Positions 11,752 to 24,174 are shown, counted from the stretch's first letter. The stretch: DNA of 64,000 nucleotides from Plazaster borealis (GCA_021014325.1 CM037474.1:25923488-25987487), one strand, 5' to 3'. Notes: generated from the sequence alone by a model not told the origin. Numbers and translations: made by a program.

Positions 11752-14700
11752 ATGACTTATCAACCTGTGTGCATTGCTGACTTTGAACATTATCTGAAAC
11801 GAAATCTGAGTTCGCCATGGTGTGACTACTACACCGTTGGAGCCGATTATGGGCAGACAAACGCAGACAACGTTTGTGCTTTTAAAAGGTAACCTTCAAG
11901 ACCAAAACGAAAGTGTTACCTGTGTCACAGACCTAAGTTGAATTTTAGTATAATAGTATTATTTATTAATTATTTATTTTTATAGGGGGGTGGCAAGTGA
12001 GAGGCAAAGAAATGGTTTCATGGGCAGTGTCGTCATTATGGAAGCATGTTTGTGGTTGTACATGGAATTGTGAGCTCTCACCCAGTTACAGCACGCGACG
12101 ACGCGAGAGTTCATAATCATTGTGTGAGGGTGTCTACCTTCTTGAACTGAGTACAAAACTACAGGGATCCCGGTGTTAATAATAGTGGCTTAGCGCTCAA
12201 ACCCGTTGCATGACGCTCTTGGCGCGCCAATACTATTACCCACATGGTCACTGGGCTATTTCTTTCATTTTTAAACCATCTCAGCTACCTTGGGATTATA
12301 CAGCCTGTGCTGCTAAACATGTAGCGCACCTAGCTAAATCAATCACAAGAACAATCTCTGCCCTCACAGGCCTACCCATTACCCTTGGGTGAAGAGAAGC
12401 AATTATAGTTAGTTAAGTGCCTGGGAATAGACATGGTTTGGAAAACTTTCCATTTTGTATTTCGTGCGAACGTTCCGATAACATTAAGTGATTGACAACC
12501 GCGGGGGTAAACTCCAGTGTGGGAAATCCGTCAATACTTCCTGACAACATTGTTGTCTTACTATTTTAGGTATCGTCTTCGACCAAGGTGTCTGCGTGAC
12601 GTGTCCAGCCGAGAAACCCGCACTAGTATCTTGGGTCATGACCTTGAATTTCCGGTAGGGGTCAGTCCCACTGCTTACCACGCCGTCGTTCACAAAGATG
12701 GAGAAATTGCTACTGCACGAGGTATGCAAGATAAATTATGTTTATTTTTAGGTGTTCGGGCACACAGCCCGGAACACCTCTTGTTTTTGTTCGGGTTTTT
12801 TTTTTAAATTTTTTTTTATTTACTTCTTCTACTTCTTCTTCTTCTTCTTCCGGGTCAACCGGAAGTGATACCATATCTCAAGAACTACACAACCGATTTT
12901 CAAACTGTTTTCAGTTATAGACTCCTTGGGCATTAGAGATTAGCTTTGGGTAGCCGTGACCCCATGTTGCCCTTTACTTCCGGGTCAACCGGAGGTGACA
13001 CCATATCTCAAGAACTACACAACCAATTTTCAAACTGTTTTCAGTTATAGACTCCTTGGGCAGTAGAGATTAGCTTTGGGTAACCGTGACTCCATGTTGA
13101 CCTTTACTTCAAGGTCAACCGGAAGTGACACCATATCTCAAGTACTACTCAACCGATTTTCAAACTTTTTACAGTTATAGACTCCTTGGGCATTGGAGAT
13201 TAGCCTTGGGTACCGTGACCCCATGTTGACCTTTACTTCCGGGTCAAACGGAAGTGACACCATATCTCAAGAACTAAACAACCGATTTTCAAACTTTTTT
13301 CAGTTATAGACTCTTTTGGCATTGGAGATTAGCCTTGAGTACCGTGACCCCATGTTGACCTTTACTTCCGGGTCAAACGGAAGTGACACCATATCTCAAG
13401 AACTACTCAACCGATTTTCAAAATTGTTTTCAGGTATAGACACCTTGGCGTTGGAGATTAGCCTTGGGTAACCGTGACCCCATGTTGACCTTTACTTACG
13501 GGTCAACCGGAAGTGACACCATATCTCAAGAACTACACAACCGATTTTCAAACTTTGTTCAGTTATAAAATCCTTGGGTATTGAGTTTTTACAACTTCAC
13601 AAGCACTACACAGAGTGCGGCCCCATTTGAACTGGACTTCCGGTTCAAACCGAAAAATGAACTTTTACATTTAATTTTGTTTTCTTTTTTTCTTAATACT
13701 TCTTCTTCTTCTTCTCCCCGTCGCTTTTCCGCTAACAAAAGCACACTTCCCAAGCACATATAAACTTGAAACATTACAAACTTCACATGTAGGTTTTCGG
13801 GATGGTGACGTCATCGATGATGTTATAACATTAAGTCAATGTTTAATATTTAGAAAAATCATATCTGGAGAACCATAATTGCTAAACACAAGATCTTTGG
13901 ACCGTGTGAAGGACCCTGGAGTATTTTTAAAATCTTACACAAAGTGTGATCCCTGTGACCTTCACTGCCGTTTTTTTTAATACTTCTTTTTCTTCATATC
14001 CCGCGAGTTTTCGCTAATTGGACAAGTCTACCGAACACCTTCTTTTTGTTACAACAAAAAGTTAAGTCTAGTCTATAACTATCATTTGGAGGTCCACAAA
14101 AAATTACAAAAAATTGAGTAAACATTGCATTTTTTTAATGAAAGGTACGATATGAAACGTGTACATTCTTTGACATCTTCCAGTTTTAATTGTTTTCCTC
14201 AGAAAAACAAACCTGTGAACATTTCCACAAACTATTATGTTGTTATGTTTTTTAGAAAGCGGCAATCAACAGTGAATGTATGTTTTGTTCTCCACATGTT
14301 TGTATTTCAACTTGGCTGTAGCCTACTGTGTTTTTTGACGGACAGTAGTTTCGACAGCAGCAAGTTTCTCATAACTCAGTTCTTGTCCAACCCTCTCTTG
14401 CACCATGCAGGCGCAGCAAGCTCAGGGGCAGCATTCACCCTCAGCATTTGGGCCAACATTCCCCTGGAGGACGTAGCCACATCTGTGCCAGTGGAAACGC
14501 CTCTCTTCATGCAACTCAATGTCTTCGCGGACAGAGAGCAGACGAAGAGTTTGGTGCGACGTGCAGAAGCCACTGGTCGATACAAGGCACTGGTCGTAAC
14601 AGTAGACGAACCAGTAACTGGCAATAAGCGTTTCCCCAAACTGCCTCCACATTTGATGTAAGTACTACATGAACTGAATGTTATTGACTTATACTGTCTT

Positions 14701-17700
14701 TCCTCTATACTACCTGAGCTAAATAACAGATTACCTTTACTTTACACAAACTACAGTTATTTTATAAAAATGTCAGTGTCAAAGTCAAAAATAGAAACCA
14801 TTTTTCCTTTAGATCTATTCAGAGTGGAGTTTGAGATGTATAGGCCTAATTGAAAAAAAGAAGAAACGTGTATAAGAGTTCAGGCGGAAACAGGAAACAG
14901 TTATACAATAATGACTGGAATAAATGAATTAGGCGCATATTCGGTATATGCTTCTTTTCATTTTCCAGATCGAAATAAATATCTTTTGATGAAATTCTTT
15001 TAGGACATTTTGGTAAATCTTTAGTTTACGATACAACAAACATTCCTCGATCATTACCAATTGCTTATCATGCATTGATTGAATAAGTATTTTAAGATTG
15101 TTATCTTCTCCGAAAATATCAATCTTTGCGCAGGCATGCTAACTTTAGGATGCCAGAAAATATCTCACAGGAAAAACTTGACACGGTATACGACCCTTCG
15201 TTCTGCTGGAACGACATCACGTGGTTAAAGGAGTTTACAACACTGCCTCTGATTTTGAAAGGAATACTCACAGGTGAGGAAACGGATAAAAATGAAAACT
15301 TCTGTTTTGCAAAAGTTCATACAATCTTCCTGTCACACAAAGTACTTTTCCAGTACAAAACAAAAGGCCGTAAATAGAATGACACCTAACCAGAAAATAA
15401 AGCATTACTGCTGTAATTTTGTTGCAAACATTATCTCAAAGACATGTTTTCCCATTCCCACGCAGAATTTAACCTTCATATGATGACTTATGAACGGCAG
15501 AAAACTGACCAAACTGTCACACTCGGTTGTTTTGAAACAAAATTTTGCAAATTAATTGCTTACGCCATTTCCGGTAACTTTTCACGTCCGTCTTCCGGGC
15601 ACACGACGATGTACACTGTTGTATTTATAGTCCCACTGGGTAGTTTTTTTTAACTGGTTTCTGGGCTTAGGTATAGTCTTGTTCCAAAACGCTGCTCCTC
15701 TTGTGCATAAGACCCCTCTTGTCAGCAATGCTTTTGTATCGACAAATACGTCTTGGGAACTAAGGAATTGGGAGAGATACCGCCAATGTTCTGTTTGAAA
15801 CCAAGGTCCATTTTTCGCTTTATTCAGCCGGAGACGCACGGATGGCTGTTAGCCACGGAGCAGCCGGAATATTGGTGTCCAACCACGGTGGGCGCCAACT
15901 TGATGGTGTGTGTGCTACAGTAAGTTACAGTGCTGCTCCAGGACAACTTATGTTTAAATTGATAAATCGAAGTAAAACCAACCCTGGCACCAGTTGTATG
16001 TGTCTAAATGATTGAAAATACCATTATTTAATGATGCAACATTCGGTGTTCGATCTTCCAACAGATAGACGCATTATCAGAGGTCGTGGATGCTGTGCGG
16101 GGCTCTAATGTTGAAGTCTATCTAGACGGAGGAGTACGTAACGGAACTGATGTACTCAAAGCGCTCGCCCTCGGGGCCAGGGCTGTCTTCATCGGCCGGC
16201 CAGCGATCTGGGGTCTCGCTTACGATGTGCGTTGTTTCCGAGGGGAAGAAAACAATATCTATCCAAACGTTTTCAGGACAATGTGCAGACGTAGTAGCTT
16301 TCTATACAGCGCATACACAAATCTACACAATGCAAAGATAGTCTGTGCTGTGTCGAAAGCTGTGTCTATAAGATATTCTTGTAATAATAGCGAGTTATCT
16401 CCACAACGTTCACCGAGTCAAGAGAAAAAAATCACAAGTTCAAAAGATAACTTTCTCTTAACCAAGTGAGCTTTCAGATAAAAAATCGTAATTTTCCGAT
16501 AATTACACAAACAATTATCATTATGGGAATCCATTCCAGAAATTGGCCTATGACGTCACCATGTTCATCATTCAACCTGCCCCATACAGCTAAGAAGAAG
16601 AAAATAGTACTAATAACACAAGTAAGATTTGAAACTTCCCATTATGGGAAACAACATAGAAACTAAGTTTTGTGACACTATCTCCTGAAGAAGATGGAGC
16701 ATACTGGTCGAAAGTTCGAGTATACAAGGTCAAGTTGGTATACCAGGTCGAGTGTGTATACCACGGTCGAGTTGGTATACCAGGTCGAGTTGGTTTATAC
16801 CAGGTGGAGTTGGTTAATACCAGGTGGAGTTGGTATACCAGGTCGAGTGTGTTAACCACGGTCGAGCTGGTATACCGGGTCGAGTTGGTTTATACCAGGT
16901 GGAGTTGGTATACCAGGTCGAGTGTGTATACCACGGTCGAGTGTGTATACCACGGTCGAGTGGGTATACCAGGTCGAGTTGGTTTATTCCAGGTGGAGTT
17001 GGTATACCACGGTCGAGTGGGTATACCACCGGTTCTTGTCAGAACCACTTTTTTATGGTGTTAGACTTTTACCACACAAGACATGATGCACTTTGCTTTA
17101 CATCATGATGTGATACACGCCACATATTATTTATTTATTTCAGGGAGAGGCGGGGGTCAAAAAGGTTCTTGACATTCTGAAAGAAGAGTTCAGCACAGCA
17201 ATGGCGCTGTCAGGTATTACAATTTTACTTGTCTTTGTTCATTTTCTGCTTCTTTCGTCATTCTGCTCCCTTCTTTTTACTGATCCTTTTCCACCTGACT
17301 GCTTCTGTTACACTGTGTTGTGTTGTCATTTTAGCCTTGGTGCTGCTAGAGTTGAAACGTGAACATATTAACAATGATATCACAGACCAATTTGTTTGGT
17401 AAGCAGTTTGCAAAAGCCCATTTCCTCCTACCCTACATTCCCCACAATTTATTAATTGTAACGCCTATAAGCCCCAGTGGATTTAGTAATCCTAAATTTC
17501 CGGCCGTTCTATTGGTGTTGATTGATGATCCCCAAAACACAACAACACCAACATCAACAACAAACAACAACAACAAACAACAAACAACAACAACAACAAC
17601 AACAACAAACAACAACAAACAACAACAACAACAACAGCAGCAGCAGCAGCAGCATAAACAACAACAACAACAACATTCAAGGTAATCAGAATGTCTGATT

Positions 17701-18032
17701 GATCTTATGTTTCTTTGTACAACATTCATGAGTCATTGGGTTAGGGCACCGACCCGACCCTTTTTGCCACACTGTCCTTGTATAATCCTTCTTGCTCCAA
17801 GTTACCAGAAAATTGCTCATTATAGTATAGAATAAGTAAAGCTTCACCCATGATGCCAAAGTTGCCCCATGGCTCGACCTTTGAAAATGGAAACAGACAG
17901 AGTGTTTTTAGATAATTACTTAAAGTCAATTTTGAAGAACATAACATACTTGCCTTTTGTTAACCAGGTTGTTCATCTTTAGCTGATATTACACCAGACT
18001 TGATAACGACACGGTCGTACAGCAACCTTTGA
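11752..18032 (+). CDS. HAO1-like: FMN-dependent 2-hydroxyacid oxidase, copy A (intact)
   Basis: Peroxisomal-type oxidase family that converts glycolate or related 2-hydroxyacids plus O2 to 2-oxoacids and H2O2. Coding exons: 11752-11888, 12570-12721, 14411-14657, 15134-15273, 15828-15919, 16065-16226, 17144-17213, 17968-18032; all GT-AG, phases consistent, giving 354 residues (family 350-370). Recognisable blocks: CDYYTVGA (N-terminal Tyr), [42 protein letters not shown] (FMN Lys), [14 protein letters not shown] (catalytic His plus Arg), [21 protein letters not shown] and [12 protein letters not shown]. Oddities: the QLY motif tyrosine is Asn ([10 protein letters not shown]), the following GNR block reads GNKRF with a short deletion, and the C-terminus is SNL instead of a canonical PTS1. 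A pyrimidine tract and CAG just before the start (about 11709) suggest a 5'UTR intron. Whether the protein is orthologous to HAO1 or HAO2 cannot be settled by eye. Confidence 0.93.
12750..12781. repeat. GC-rich hairpin at the head of the intron 2 minisatellite
   Basis: AGGTGTTCGGGC pairs with GCCCGGAACACCT around a short loop, followed by T tracts and (CTT)n. Same hairpin at about 25705-25736 and 38834-38865. It looks like the terminus of a dispersed repeat, not a terminator. Confidence 0.65.
12845..13570. repeat. About 128-bp minisatellite in intron 2 of copy A, six units
   Basis: Each unit contains TTCCGGGTCAACCGGAAGTG, ACACCATATCTCAAGAACTA, CAACCGATTTTCAAACTG and GGAGATTAGCCTTGGGTA. Confidence 0.9.
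16721..17034. repeat. About 18-bp minisatellite in intron 6 of copy A
   Basis: Degenerate repeats of GTCGAGTTGGTATACCAG and GTCGAGTGTGTATACCAC over 310 bases. Confidence 0.88.
17536..17679. repeat. CAA/CAG microsatellite in intron 7 of copy A
   Basis: Long (CAA)n with an inner (CAG)5 tract. Equivalent tract in copy B is 7 bases shorter. Confidence 0.9.
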
Positions 18033-18439
18033 GACCATGTTGGCGGCTGACGTCATCATTAACATGACGTCACCATCAAGAGCTGAATGCGTGTAAAATG
18101 CGTGTTTGAGATTCGGCAAGAAAACTCGCGTGGTTGAATACACCTCTACCTCTCTTCACTCAGTTCTCAGTATTAAACAAATATTAAATATTTTCAAAGT
18201 GTGACGGCTGGAAGTAAAACTGAACAAGGAGATTTATTTACGGGTGTAAGCCTATACCTTGTTTAGTTTTCAAGACCATTGATAAGGGTTATTGCTTGCT
18301 CAGTTTGGTAGGTTTTCGACAAATCTTCAATTTTGGGACTGATCATCAAATTATCATTTTTATGAACATCATAATAAAAGCAGGCCTACTACCTCATAAT
18401 TTAAAAACAAATGTTCAAAAATAAACAACATATCAAGTT

Positions 18440-18512
18440 GCATATGTTCGGATACTTCAAGTGAGAACACTGGTCTTTGACAATTACCAAACGTGTTCAG
18501 TGCCTTTAAACA
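18440..18512. mobile_element. MITE fragment in the unit 1 3' flank
   Basis: CAAGTGAGAACACTGGTCTT, GACAATTACCAAACGTG and TGCCTTTAAA form one end of a TTTAAAGG-family element. The LINE at 18517 begins just beyond it. Duplicated at 31634-31703. Confidence 0.7.
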
Positions 18513-18516
18513 AATA

Positions 18517-19957
18517 ATAATAATAATAATATACAGCACTTATATAGCGCACGGTATCTGACAAAGAAATGCCATTCAAGGGCGCCGGTTCCGAAAGTCA
18601 AGAGTCCATGATTAAGATATTTGTTTGAAGAGGTGTGTTTTGAGCTGCCGTTTGAAGATTGAGGGATTACTTTGAGTTCTGAGGGCAAGCGGCAGTGAGT
18701 TCCAAAGACGGGGTGCAATGCTGTAGAAAGCTCTGTCTCCGTAGCTAGCGAGGCGGGGTATGGGTACGTGGAGTGTGAGAGCCGATGACCGTAGACCAGG
18801 CCTGACATTACGAAGTTGTAGCATGTCCCGGATGTAGATAGGGGCGAGTTGATGAAGAGCCTTAAACGTGAGAAGGATGATTTTGAACCGAATTCTGAAA
18901 TGTACGGGGAGCCAGTGAAGTTGATGAAGTATTGGTGTGATGTGGTCATATTTCTTGGTTCCAGTAATCAGGCGAGCAGCAGCATTCTGCACTGATTGTA
19001 GCTTGTGTATGGTGTGTTGTGGCAGTCCAGATAACAAACTATTGCAGAAATCCAATCGTGATGAAATGAGGGAATGGACAAGACACTCGGCCGTTCGTTG
19101 GGTAAGTGCACCTCTGATTGCTGCAATGTTCCGGAGATGGTAGAAAGAGGACTTACATATATTTGAGACGTGCTTATCCATGGTCAAATTCTCATCGAAG
19201 AAGACGCCAAGGTTCCGAGCACCTTGGGAGGTAGCGATGAGGGCATCACCAATCTGTATTGATTGTGTGGTGAGTCTGCTTCTAAGACGAGGAGAACAGA
19301 TAGCGATGAATTCTGTCTTGTTGTCGTTCAGCTTCAGGAAATTTGCTGACATCCAAGACTTGATGTCATTTATGCATGATGTCAGCTTATTGATTGCATC
19401 TTCTTCACTGCCGGGGAGGTTTGGATTACATGATGTGTATATCTGTGTATCATCAGCATAGAGGTGAATCTCAAGACCATGATGTTGGGCAATACGACTG
19501 ATGGAAGTAGTGTAGAGCGTGAAGAGCAGAGGGCCAAGAACTGATCCTTGTGGAACGCCGAAATTGAGATCCATAGTCTCAGATGAGGACCCATTAATGA
19601 TGACAGCTTGACGTCGATCATGCAGATATGATTGGAACCATCTCAGGGCAACTCCTCTAACACCGAAGTCGTGATGGAGTGTGTGCAGAAGTGTCTCATG
19701 GTCAATCGTATCGAAAGCAGCTGACAGATCTAGAAGAACGAGGAGCACTACTTTCTTGTTGTCAACTGCTTGCAAGATATCATTGTGAACTTTGAGGAGT
19801 GCTGTCTCTACACTGTGATGCTTTCGGTATGCAGATTGCGTGGTTTCAAGTAGATTATGGCTGAGAAGATGTGTGTTAAGCCGGTTTGCAACCACCTTCT
19901 CGACGACTTTAGACATGAATGATACATTCGACACAGGCCGGTAGTTCTTGAAGTATT
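18517..19957 (-). mobile_element. 5'-truncated CR1/L2-like LINE, reverse transcriptase fragment
   Basis: A minus-strand frame from about 19955 to 18612 encodes an uninterrupted reverse transcriptase part: NYRPVSNVSFMSKVVEKV, LDLSAAFDTIDH, GVPQGSVLGPLL and the catalytic YADD, then a CR1/L2-type tail ending in PRLWNSLPLALR. The element lacks its 5' half and ends in a short 3' region, GCGCTATATAAGTGCTG, and an ATT microsatellite. The matching position in unit 2 (about 31704-31709) is empty, and a 5-bp AAATA duplication at 19958-19962 is the likely target-site duplication. The open frame and empty site show a recent insertion. Confidence 0.9.
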
Positions 19958-20244
19958 AAATATTAAACATAGTGTAACGGCTGGAAGTAAAACCGAACAA
20001 GGAGATTTATTTACGGGTGTAGGCCTACACCTTGTTATAGTTTTTAAGACCATTGATAAGGGTTATTGCTTGCTCAATTTAGGTTTTCGACAAATCTTCA
20101 ATTTGGGACTGATCATCAAATTTTCATTTTTATAAACATCATATTAAAAGCAGGCCTACTCACAATTTAAAAACAAATGTTCAAAAATAAATATCATATC
20201 AAGTTATAAACCACAAGGGAAACTGACTGGGTAAATTATGAAAT

Positions 20245-20419
20245 GATTTGGGGTTGAACAAAGACAAGTTTACTGGCGCCCCGATCAAGGATATTGACAA
20301 AATAGGGAGACCGCCAACATAGGGCTAGATAGCTCAGTTGGTTGAGTGCCAGCACGTTAAACCTGAGGTCGTTGGTTCAAATCCCGCTCAAGGCAGTTTT
20401 GGGTTGTTCAACCCCAAAT
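20245..20419 (+). mobile_element. tRNA-like element with terminal inverted repeats (family II)
   Basis: tRNA-like A box (GATAGCTCAGTTGG) and B box (GGTTCAAATCC) bounded by ATTTGGGGTTGAACAA and its complement TTGTTCAACCCCAAAT, followed by AAATA repeats. Confidence 0.75.
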
Positions 20420-20970
20420 AAAATAAAATAAAAAACAGACTCTTTGTACAAAAATAAACTGTACAATATCTGACTGCATTGTGAGTTCTCTACATCGATT
20501 GGTCTTCTCTGAATTATTGAAAACAAACAGCTCATCTGGGATAACTCTTCGTGGCGCCTCGTACTCGTATGGTTTACTCTGCCATTATGAGAAACCCGCA
20601 AAAATGTTTTAATTTAAAGTAACAAGTTGATAAAACAGAATTTGAAGATAGGTAGCATCGATAGATAAAGGTAAAAGAGTAAAATATAGTTTGTGGAGTA
20701 GGGTAGGTAGAAGAATAACTCAATGAAAATTATTGAATGAGTAAAATTTTATTAAAACCTTAATTTAATGGCCAGTATATCAACAAAAGTTTTTTTCTAA
20801 TAACTGTGATGATTGCATCGAAAACAAGGAAAAGTATTTTTATATTGTCTGTAACCCTTACACCGATGTGTGATAAGCACTGTATACACCAAATATTGTC
20901 TATGGTGGCCCTAAAGGGACATCAAACATACATATTTACGTGAATATTTACGTAAATATTCACGTTTTCG

Positions 20971-21081
20971 TCCCAATTCGCAAATGTTTACGTAATTATT
21001 TCGATTGAGGCACAAATCGTAAATATTCACGACTGTGCCTCAATCGAAAATATTTACGTGAATATTTGCGAATTGGGGCAA
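20971..21081. repeat. AT-rich imperfect hairpin with TTTACG motifs
   Basis: CCCAATTCGCAAATGTTTAC ... CGATTGAGGCACA (20971-21015) is complementary to TGTGCCTCAATCGAAAATAT ... GCGAATTGGGGC (21036-21081), with a loop of about 20. A smaller near-palindrome of ACGTGAATATTTACGTAAAT type precedes it at 20935-20963. Confidence 0.85.
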
Positions 21082-21702
21082 AAAAATATTTACAGTAAGT
21101 TTCGTCAAAAATGTGAACGGTCACTAGGTTTTATTTTAAGAAAAATGTGACATGTAGAATTACCCTGGACGAAATAAAGGAACTATTTTGCAGTAAAAAT
21201 GTAAGATTTCACATTGTATCATATCACAATGAGCTCAATTGAAATCAGATAACGCGTACCGGAAGATAAGACGCAGTGACTTTTTTGTACCGCCGAAAGT
21301 CAGAAAAGACACGTCTTATCCGCAGTAAATTACGGTTGTCCGTCGCGATAGAAGTGTTCTCCGGAGTATGCACAGGTGCTCACCGACCCCCACCGTAGCG
21401 GGCGTAAATCCACATCCGATAGGCGCCTTAGGCTCGGTAAGCTAAACGAAAACTGTTTTCTTGTTTTTCCCCCTTTTTTGCAAATAATTAAAGACACAAG
21501 CGAACACAAGCGAGAAAAGGCAGCCGTAAAAAAAATACATGATCTATAACTCTATGATTTATAATCATTATAGGCCTAATAAGTGAACAAAATCGTGATG
21601 ATGATGTCCATTAAATTGTCACGTCTCTCTTTAATATCGGACAAATGGCGCTTGAAGCTTGACATGGACTTCAATGACACCGTCATGCAGTCGCACAACA
21701 CT

Positions 21703-21957
21703 TCTATCGCGACGGACAACACTTATATCGCGACTTACAACACTTCTATCGCGACGGACAACACTTCTATTGTGACTTACAACACTTCTATCGCGACGGA
21801 CAACACTTCTATTGCGACGGACAACACTTCTATTGTGACTTACAACACTTCTATCGCGACGGACAACACTTCTATCGTGACTTACAACACTTCTATCGCG
21901 ACTTACAACACTTCTATTGCGACGGACAACACTTCTATCGCGACGGACAAAACAGAC
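21703..21957. repeat. 21-bp tandem repeat in unit 2, about 12 copies
   Basis: Unit AACACTTCTATCGCGACGGAC with GACTTAC variants. Because 21 is a multiple of three it leaves open frames on both strands (NTSIATD / SVVRRDR heptads). Confidence 0.92.
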
Positions 21958-24174
21958 ATCTTTAGTAGAGCGACATTGGGCTTTCCCCACTTCAATTCAA
22001 TTCACTTAATTTCCAATCCATACACAATGGAAGGTAAACATATAAATAACGACTATAGGCAAAGAATAAGTAAATAGATTTATAAAATACAAAGCAAAAC
22101 GAAACAAGAAACACTTGAAAATGGAAGTTGAGGGGGCCCATAAAAAGCAGAGCTTGTCGAGTACGGACCCCCCTAAGAAAATAAAGCAATCTTTGCGATT
22201 AATAAAGCACATAATGGGGCAATTAAATGGTGGAGAATGTTTCAAGAGCACAAACAATGGAATTATTTACGAGTTAATGCCATCGCTCACTTATTGAGTG
22301 TCAGTTTTTAATTAAAAAGTCGGTACTCTGCCATTTTTTTTATAACATTCCAACATTTACAGTTCCACATTTACACCTAGCCAAATAGCATGCCAATTGT
22401 CTTGTTACCGTTGGGGGGGGGGGGGGTTAAAAAATCCATCAATGACCAGCTCTCCCGGAATTCCCATAGGAATTGTACAGCAATTACTCAGCATTGGTAA
22501 TAATAAGGTAAAGTGGTATAAACTCTACAAAGAGACATATGTGGGCTCATCTTAAAATAAATTTTGCTTGAATTGGTTTTATATAGTCAAAAGGGTCTAT
22601 ATATATAATGCTTTGGGCGATTTTAAAGTGATTTGGTTCTCAACAAAAAAATGTATTACACGCTAAAATCTACTGTTACTCAATGAGTCAATGATGGTGT
22701 CCGATTGTGAATTTGTTTTTGATGGTGTCACGCACGGTTTTAAACAAAAACAAAATACAAAAGGTGAACTGATAACTAAGCAATAAGCTAAATGAGGAAT
22801 ATACATGGGTTAATGTAGAAAACACTTTGTTATTGGGTTTTTGCACATGCTGCGGGTCGCACCAAACAGCCGTCGAAAAAGTGTGACCTAAAGACTACTT
22901 CAAAGGTCCACCATGTATGGGTTTCTCTGCCTGCGATAAATGCTTCACGCACTTATGTATTACAACTGCGACGATGTTTCTCTCTGTGTCGCCGGGTACT
23001 GCAGCAGCGTCTAGTTCATTGCTCCATGGGTACATCATGGTTTACGCACAGTAATGTATACTACAACAGCAACGATGCTTCCGCTGGGCTTTGCCATGTT
23101 TTTACACATTATTGAAAGGAATTTACATTATAAAGGAATTTTATTGTTTTCTGTAAGTAACATAGACATTATTGGTCATTTCCAAAGGTATGTTTTGATA
23201 TATTTCAATCACTTTGTTAACAATTTGTTCTGGTTTGAAACGACAGTAGGCCTATAGGCTGGTTGAAAAAGTTGTGTGCACAACTTTCCGTGAAACACTA
23301 ACGGTAATCCATATTACAAGTTTTCTAATTTAGTTGATGAAGATGCATTGCGCGTTTTGATGAAAGGGTTACATTATGTAGCTCATTGTAGGCCCACTTG
23401 TTTTATGTGCACATTACGTGAATCACCCATTAATAAAAAGAAGACCCGAGTTATTTGCCTATGACAAACTCGGGTTGGTACACACTGGTTTGTGGGAATG
23501 AGCAGTTTTTTTAACACGATCTTTATAATCTGATCAAAAGTTCACGAGGCGTAAACGAGTGGTCCGGTTTAGGGTGACTGCCTGTGGGTTTACTGACACA
23601 AACATCGACAACATTTCACAGGTTCTTGTTCATAATTTGAAGTATTGGGAAACAGCGTTAAATGTTATCAATGAGGGGTATTAAGGAGTGAGAGAAGATC
23701 ACATGGAGAACATTTTTGTGGACCCAGGTACCATACTCAAGAAGATTTATGTTGGAAATCACCTGTCAGGAGGCATCTATAGGCAACTTTGAATCATAAA
23801 AATCGACCAAATAATCTTGAGAAATCGAATAAGAAACGGTACTGGACTCTCTCTCTGCTCTTCAGCATGTAGGCTTGTGGGTCAGGATCACCATAGAGCA
23901 AGGGGATCAATAGTCTTATGGGAGTGGGTTTCAGAGGGTGTTACAACTATATATTGACTGAAAACAGCTGATTATAGTCACAGTGAAACCGGTGAGTAGA
24001 ATTAAGAGATTTTGGCTAATGGGAAATTCTTGTAATGCAAAATCTAAGTTGCGACTTTTTGCTCTAAAAGAAAACGTAAAATGGAAGTTATCCATGATTA
24101 TTTAAATATCAAGCACAAATTGTCGTCAAAAAATTAGTTCTTTACCTCATTTTGCAGTATTTTATGTATATAGT

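Larger units (their letters stand above)
6890..21637 (+). repeat. Tandem repeat unit 1 (HAO copy A unit)
   Basis: First unit of the HAO segmental array, starting at a CGGACAAATG motif that recurs at 21638 and 33386. It includes about 4.9 kb upstream, the gene, and about 3.6 kb of 3' flank. It is longer than units 2 and 3 because it carries a 1.68-kb LTR-like insertion (7280-8963), about 0.3 kb extra at 9.66-9.96 kb and a LINE fragment (18517-19957). Its 5' portion is visibly divergent from units 2 and 3; its 3' portion from about exon 3 onward is nearly identical to unit 2. Confidence 0.9.

Noticed and set aside
12750..12800. Rho-independent-like terminator (hairpin plus T run)
   Set aside because: It is in an intron of a eukaryotic gene and is the head of a dispersed repeat.
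14125..14410. Upstream extension of HAO exon 3 in frame
   Set aside because: The frame is open by chance; HAO similarity begins exactly at the CAG acceptor at 14410 and the upstream part is a pyrimidine-rich intron end.
16227..16469. Read-through extension of HAO exon 6
   Set aside because: Similarity stops at LAYD before a donor and resumes with GEAGVKKV at 17144; the extension is intron.
17359..17729. Open frames rich in Thr/Asn/Gln or poly-Cys/Val around 17.5 kb and 30.7 kb
   Set aside because: They are translations of (CAA)n/(CAG)n microsatellites inside intron 7.
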